Source: Bacteroidales bacterium (lineage in GTDB: Bacteria > Bacteroidota > Bacteroidia > Bacteroidales > Muribaculaceae). Taken from it: 9,879 bases of DNA. Under the pieces are notes generated by a model. That model was given only the letters and a program-made list of their open reading frames with translations. It had not been told where the DNA came from and ran no database searches. Each line of letters opens with the position of its first letter. Position 1 is the first letter of the stretch. Shown piece by piece: positions 7,734 through 9,879 of this stretch. Position numbers and translations under genes: made by a program. The DNA is taken from the NCBI GenBank assembly GCA_004557195.1, contig SFER01000071.1:1-9879 (forward strand). The letters run 5' to 3'.

Positions 7734-8658
7734 CGCTTTTAAATCTTAATATGTTGTTTGCTTTTGCTTGTACAAGTTTTTCCCCCTCGGCAACATCGAC
7801 TGTAACCCAGAGGTTACCACCGATAACGGCGTTCTTGCCAATGGAAATGCGGCCGAGAATCGAGGCATTGGAATAAATAACCACGTTGTCGCCAATAATC
7901 GGGTGGCGCGGAATCCCCTTGATGGGATTGTTGTTCTCGTCGAGGTCGAAACTCTTGGCGCCGAGTGTAACACCCTGATAGAGTTTCACATGATTGCCAA
8001 TAATGGCTGTAGCGCCAATCACGACACCGGTTCCGTGGTCGATAGCGAAATACTCACCAATCTCAGCCCCGGGGTGGATGTCGATACCGGTCTCGGAGTG
8101 GGCGAGTTCTGTGATTATGCGCGGAATCACCGGCACACCGAGTTGCAACAGCCTGTGGGCGATGCGGTAATTGGTAATCGCCTTCAAAGCCGGGTAGCAA
8201 TACACCACCTCCTCGCGGCTCACCGCAGCGGGGTCGCCGATATACATCGCCTCGACATCGGTTTGGAGCATGCGCTTCATTTCGGGAAGTGAATCGACAA
8301 AATCCATTGCCACACCATGTGCCTTGCGGGCAATCTGCGCCATATCGGCGGTCTCGCCGCATTTCACATCGAGCAACAGCCCTGCTTGAGCCTGCGTCTC
8401 GAGCAGCTCCATCAGTTTCTCGCACTCCACGCCCACAACATACTCGATATTGGCAGTGTTCACGCTGTCAATACCGAAAAATCCCGGGAAAAGAACCGAG
8501 CGGCAGATATCTACAAACTGGGAAATTTGGGATTGCGAAGGTAGAGGCTCTCCGTGTCGTCTCAAATGACACATATTCTTGTTGCCGTCTTGAGACGACA
8601 ATGCTTTGGTAGCGCGCTTCAGCACCTCCTCGTGCCGAAAATTCTCTCCATTATCCAT
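7726..8658 (-). CDS. cysE: Serine O-acetyltransferase
   Basis: The enzyme transfers acetyl from acetyl-CoA to L-serine, giving O-acetylserine for cysteine synthesis. The 310 residues have an alpha-helical N-domain (about 40-180, with GEPLPS, DICRSVLFPGF and YPALKAITNYRIAH) and a C-terminal left-handed beta-helix of hexapeptide repeats. Catalytic Asp193 (in DIHPGAEIGE) and His208 (in DHGTGVVIG) are 15 apart, as in E. coli CysE. An insert at about 235-252 (SFDLDENNNPIKGIPRHP) is of the kind I recall in EpsC/SrpH-like members. The C-terminus, FKSDE, lacks the terminal isoleucine that E. coli CysE uses to dock into CysK, so the classical cysteine synthase complex is unlikely. It is the first gene of a six-gene operon and follows a good promoter at 8721-8728. 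The start at 8658 leaves about 36 residues before GEPLPS, which I think is normal for Bacteroidetes homologues. Confidence 0.93.
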   Translation of the reverse strand: MDNGENFRHEEVLKRATKALSSQDGNKNMCHLRRHGEPLPSQSQISQFVDICRSVLFPGFFGIDSVNTANIEYVVGVECEKLMELLETQAQAGLLLDVKCGETADMAQIARKAHGVAMDFVDSLPEMKRMLQTDVEAMYIGDPAAVSREEVVYCYPALKAITNYRIAHRLLQLGVPVIPRIITELAHSETGIDIHPGAEIGEYFAIDHGTGVVIGATAIIGNHVKLYQGVTLGAKSFDLDENNNPIKGIPRHPIIGDNVVIYSNASILGRISIGKNAVIGGNLWVTVDVAEGEKLVQAKANNILRFKSDE

Positions 8659-8672
8659 TCGCTAAAGTCCAT
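8619..8672 (-). other. Possible upstream ORF overlapping the cysE start
   Basis: In the leader, an ATG at 8672, fourteen bases before the cysE ATG and in another frame, opens a 17-codon frame reading MDFSEWIMERIFGTRRC, then TGA. Its last sense codon is cysteine. No Shine-Dalgarno sequence precedes it. It could be a leader peptide affecting cysE translation, or chance. Confidence 0.25.
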
Positions 8673-8683
8673 TAAGTGAGTAA

Positions 8684-8719
8684 AACGGCAGTGGGAAGTC
8701 CACTTTTCCCAAAGCCGTT
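8684..8719 (-). promoter_or_regulatory. Compound hairpin in the cysE leader
   Basis: An outer 6-bp stem (AACGGC/GCCGTT, 8684-8689 with 8714-8719) and an inner 6-bp stem (TGGGAA/TTCCCA, 8692-8697 with 8706-8711) are separated by a 2x2 interior loop and capped by 8 bases. A competing 5-bp stem (AGTGG/CCACT, 8690-8694 with 8700-8704) cannot form with the inner one. Four T residues follow the GCCG of the outer stem on the - strand. The structure starts directly after the -7 box, so it would sit at the very 5' end of the operon mRNA or straddle the start site. Confidence 0.6.
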
Positions 8720-8720
8720 G

Positions 8721-8755
8721 CAAAGTTACGAAAAATCTATGGAAAAACCTCCAAA
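8721..8755 (-). promoter_or_regulatory. Bacteroidetes-type promoter of the cysE operon
   Basis: On the - strand, TAACTTTG at 8728-8721 is a perfect match to the Bacteroides -7 consensus TAnnTTTG. A TTTG at 8755-8752 can serve as the -33 element, although the 23-base spacer is longer than the usual 19-20. The start of transcription is expected near 8714-8717, giving a leader of roughly 55-60 bases before the cysE ATG. Confidence 0.65.
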
Positions 8756-8931
8756 AATTGGAAGATTAACGCAATGTGGTCTGTGAATTAAGTAGTTATA
8801 AGAAAATCGCGGAAGTTGGATAGAGGGCTGAATAGCGTTTCAAAGCGGATTGGAGAAAGAGAACGGTTTCCTAATCGTTACCCGTCAGAAATGCAGATTT
8901 AACAGTCACCGTTCCGTTTGCGCCGCTCTGC

Positions 8932-8941
8932 GTAGGTTTGC
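8932..8941 (+). other. Candidate attachment-site core (GTAnnTTTGC)
   Basis: GTAGGTTTGC matches all eight fixed positions of GTAnnTTTGC, the sequence known to be shared between the CTnDOT end and its chromosomal targets. It lies 53 bases before the integrase-like start codon, where one end of such an element would be expected. The consensus also resembles the -7 promoter box, so a chance or promoter origin remains possible. Confidence 0.45.
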
Positions 8942-8954
8942 TTGTCAAGGTTTA

Positions 8955-8994
8955 ACTCGTTGATTTATAGTTTTGCAACCAAAAAAGAACGAGT
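8955..8994. repeat. 7-bp inverted repeat around the integrase promoter
   Basis: ACTCGTT (8955-8961) and AACGAGT (8988-8994) are perfect inverted copies flanking the -7 box; the right arm abuts the integrase ATG. Such an arrangement suits a DNA operator or an integrase arm site, but it may be chance. Confidence 0.4.
8968..8975 (+). promoter_or_regulatory. -7 box of the integrase remnant
   Basis: TAGTTTTG fits TAnnTTTG, 19 bases before the start codon at 8995, implying a very short leader of about 15 bases. The -33 element is poor: TTG at 8942-8944 gives a 23-base spacer. With the base before it and the C after it, the box is also a near match (ATAGTTTTGC) to the attachment core. Confidence 0.45.
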
Positions 8995-9526
8995 ATGACA
9001 AGGAGCACATTTCGCGTGCTGTTCTATGCGAACGGCAGCAAGGAGAAGAATGGAATTGTCCCCATCATGGGACGGGTTACAATCAACGGAACGGTGGCGC
9101 AGTTCAGTTGCAAACGGAGCATCGCAAAGGAGCTTTGGGACGCAAAGGGCAACCGTGCCAAGGGCAAGGGAAACGAACCTTGCGCTTGACAACATCAAGG
9201 CGCAAATCATCAAGCACTACCAGCGCATATCCGACCGTGAGGCGTTTGTGACGGCAGAAATGGTGCGCAACGCCTATCAAGGCATAGGCGGCGATTATGA
9301 AACGCTGCTCAAAGCCTTCGACCATGAGAACGAGGTGCTCAAGAAGTGTGTCGGCAAGGACAGGAAACTGGCGACCTATCAGTCAAGGGTAGTGGCAAGG
9401 AACTATGTGGCGGCATTCATCAAGTCATTCTACAAGCGCAGCGATATGTCTATGCTGGAACTTACTCCCGACTTCATCAAGGAGTTTGCGGTCTATCTCG
9501 CCACGGAAGCGGGATTACGCAACGGC
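8995..9526 (+). pseudogene. Tyrosine integrase remnant (conjugative transposon type), frameshifted and truncated
   Basis: The N-terminal part (8995 to about 9170: MTRSTFRVLFYANGSKEKNG, then PIMGRVTINGTVAQFSCK and ELWDAKG) is the arm-DNA-binding domain of Bacteroides conjugative-transposon tyrosine integrases. The frame then stops at 9187-9189, but the protein continues in the next frame from about 9176 (NLALDNIKAQIIKHYQRISD) through the SAM-like core-binding domain to EAGLRNG at 9506-9526. The family normally has a few more residues between GNE and NLALDN, so a deletion of about 8 or 11 bases is likelier than a point indel. After 9526 the frame is nonsense in this family and stops at 9638-9640. 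The catalytic domain (Arg, HxxR, Tyr) is missing entirely, so no active recombinase can be made. The start at 8995 is set by homology and by the promoter box. Confidence 0.87.
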
Positions 9527-9879
9527 AGATGCAGCGGCGGCAGGAGGAACACCAACGGCAGCTTATGGAACTGCAAGCCAAACACCGCAGGGAATTGTCG
9601 GACAAGGAAGCGGAACACCAAAAGGAAGTGTCATTCCTGAAATCCATCATCCCAAAAGCCAAGAAGTGGTTTCCGCTGTTCCAAGAGTTGGTGTACATGG
9701 AGAAGTTCTGCCTTAAAGTCGGCTTCAACGAGCGGCAGACCGCCACGCTCATCAACGGCAAACCGCTGTTCTACGAGGGTGAGCTCTATTCGGAAGAGCA
9801 CAGGCGGAAGTTCACGACCGAGGAAGCAGGCTTCCAAGTGGTAAAAGACCCGAAAGACAAGTCTAAGCTTGCACTTGCC
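9523..9879 (+). pseudogene. C-terminal fragment of a mobilisation/relaxase-type protein (runs off the window)
   Basis: From 9523 to the right edge a third frame is open for 119 codons without a stop. It begins in a Gln/Glu/Arg-rich coiled coil (RQMQRRQEEHQRQLMELQ, then KHRRELSDKEAEHQKE), followed by KAKKWFPLFQELVYMEKFC, KVGFNERQTATLINGKPL, YEGELYSEEHRRKFTTEEAG and FQVVKDPKDKSKLALA. From memory this matches the C-terminal region of MobB/relaxase-type mobilisation proteins of Bacteroides conjugative elements; the nuclease domain is not present. It lacks its own N-terminus: the first in-frame ATG (9529) lies inside the coiled coil, and the preceding sequence is integrase in another frame. The segment is therefore a deletion remnant joined to the integrase. 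The family name is less certain than the coding status. Confidence 0.68.

Larger units (their letters stand above)
8659..8994. other. Intergenic region between cysE operon and element remnant
   Basis: This is 336 bases with no credible gene beyond a tiny upstream ORF. The left part (to about 8755) is the cysE leader and promoter. From 8756 to about 8930 I see no box, gene or strong structure beyond a widely spaced 7-base inverted repeat (GAACGGT 8861-8867, ACCGTTC 8908-8914). The right part, 8932-8994, holds an attachment-core-like sequence and the integrase promoter. TTTGC recurs three times on the + strand (8917-8921, 8937-8941, 8972-8976). Confidence 0.7.

Noticed and set aside
8861..8914. 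Inverted repeat GAACGGT/ACCGTTC
   Set aside because: Arms of 7 bases 40 bases apart with no matching context; a chance occurrence is likely, so it is only mentioned in the intergenic entry.
9026..9175. ATG at 9026 as an integrase start in the second frame
   Set aside because: The residues before NLALDN in this frame are the out-of-frame reading of the true N-terminal domain encoded from 8995.
9160..9190. Programmed ribosomal frameshift in the integrase
   Set aside because: There is no slippery heptamer or downstream structure, residues are missing at the site, and the gene is truncated anyway.
9405..9837. Several 70-100 codon frames on both strands over the element remnant
   Set aside because: They are shadows of the integrase and mobilisation frames; only the latter match recognisable families.

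Overview
The window looks like a chromosomal segment of a gut-type member of the Bacteroidales, perhaps Muribaculaceae- or Bacteroides-like. This rests on Bacteroidetes-style promoter boxes (TAnnTTTG) with no Shine-Dalgarno sequences before the main genes, on the protein families present, and on a conjugative-transposon integrase type common in Bacteroides. The exact genus is inference.

Bases 1-1963, + strand: two tandem paralogous proteins of unknown function. The first is cut by the left edge. The second has a signal peptide. Each has an N-terminal alpha/beta domain, a short Gly/Ser/Tyr/Asn linker built of small repeats, and a C-terminal domain with a calcium-loop-like DFxKDG motif. A hairpin terminator follows at 1929-1962.

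Bases 1982-8658, - strand: six tightly packed genes, read from right to left: serine O-acetyltransferase (cysE), a THUMP/RlmL-type 23S rRNA guanine-N2 methyltransferase with a long basic tail, purD, a polytopic membrane protein of unknown function, pdxB, and an NAD-dependent sugar epimerase/dehydratase. Spacings are 8-base overlap, 6-base gap, 6-base gap, ATGA overlap and ATGA overlap, so this is almost certainly one operon. It mixes cysteine, purine and vitamin B6 synthesis with rRNA modification and probable surface-sugar synthesis. A promoter with a perfect -7 box lies at 8721-8728, followed by a short leader with a compound hairpin and a tiny upstream ORF.

Bases 8659-8994: intergenic region. 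It holds the cysE promoter and leader, a 10-base match to the CTnDOT-type attachment core (GTAnnTTTGC) at 8932-8941, a second match on the other strand inside the cysE promoter, and a probable integrase promoter flanked by a 7-base inverted repeat.

Bases 8995-9879, + strand: wreckage of an integrated conjugative element. A tyrosine integrase N-terminal half carries a frameshift near 9170-9178. At about 9521-9526 it is abruptly joined, out of frame, to the C-terminal part of a mobilisation/relaxase-type protein that runs off the right edge. The integrase catalytic domain and everything normally lying between the two genes are absent. The best candidates for something undescribed are the paralogous secreted pair and the cysE leader; the element remnant is the clearest evidence of past transfer.
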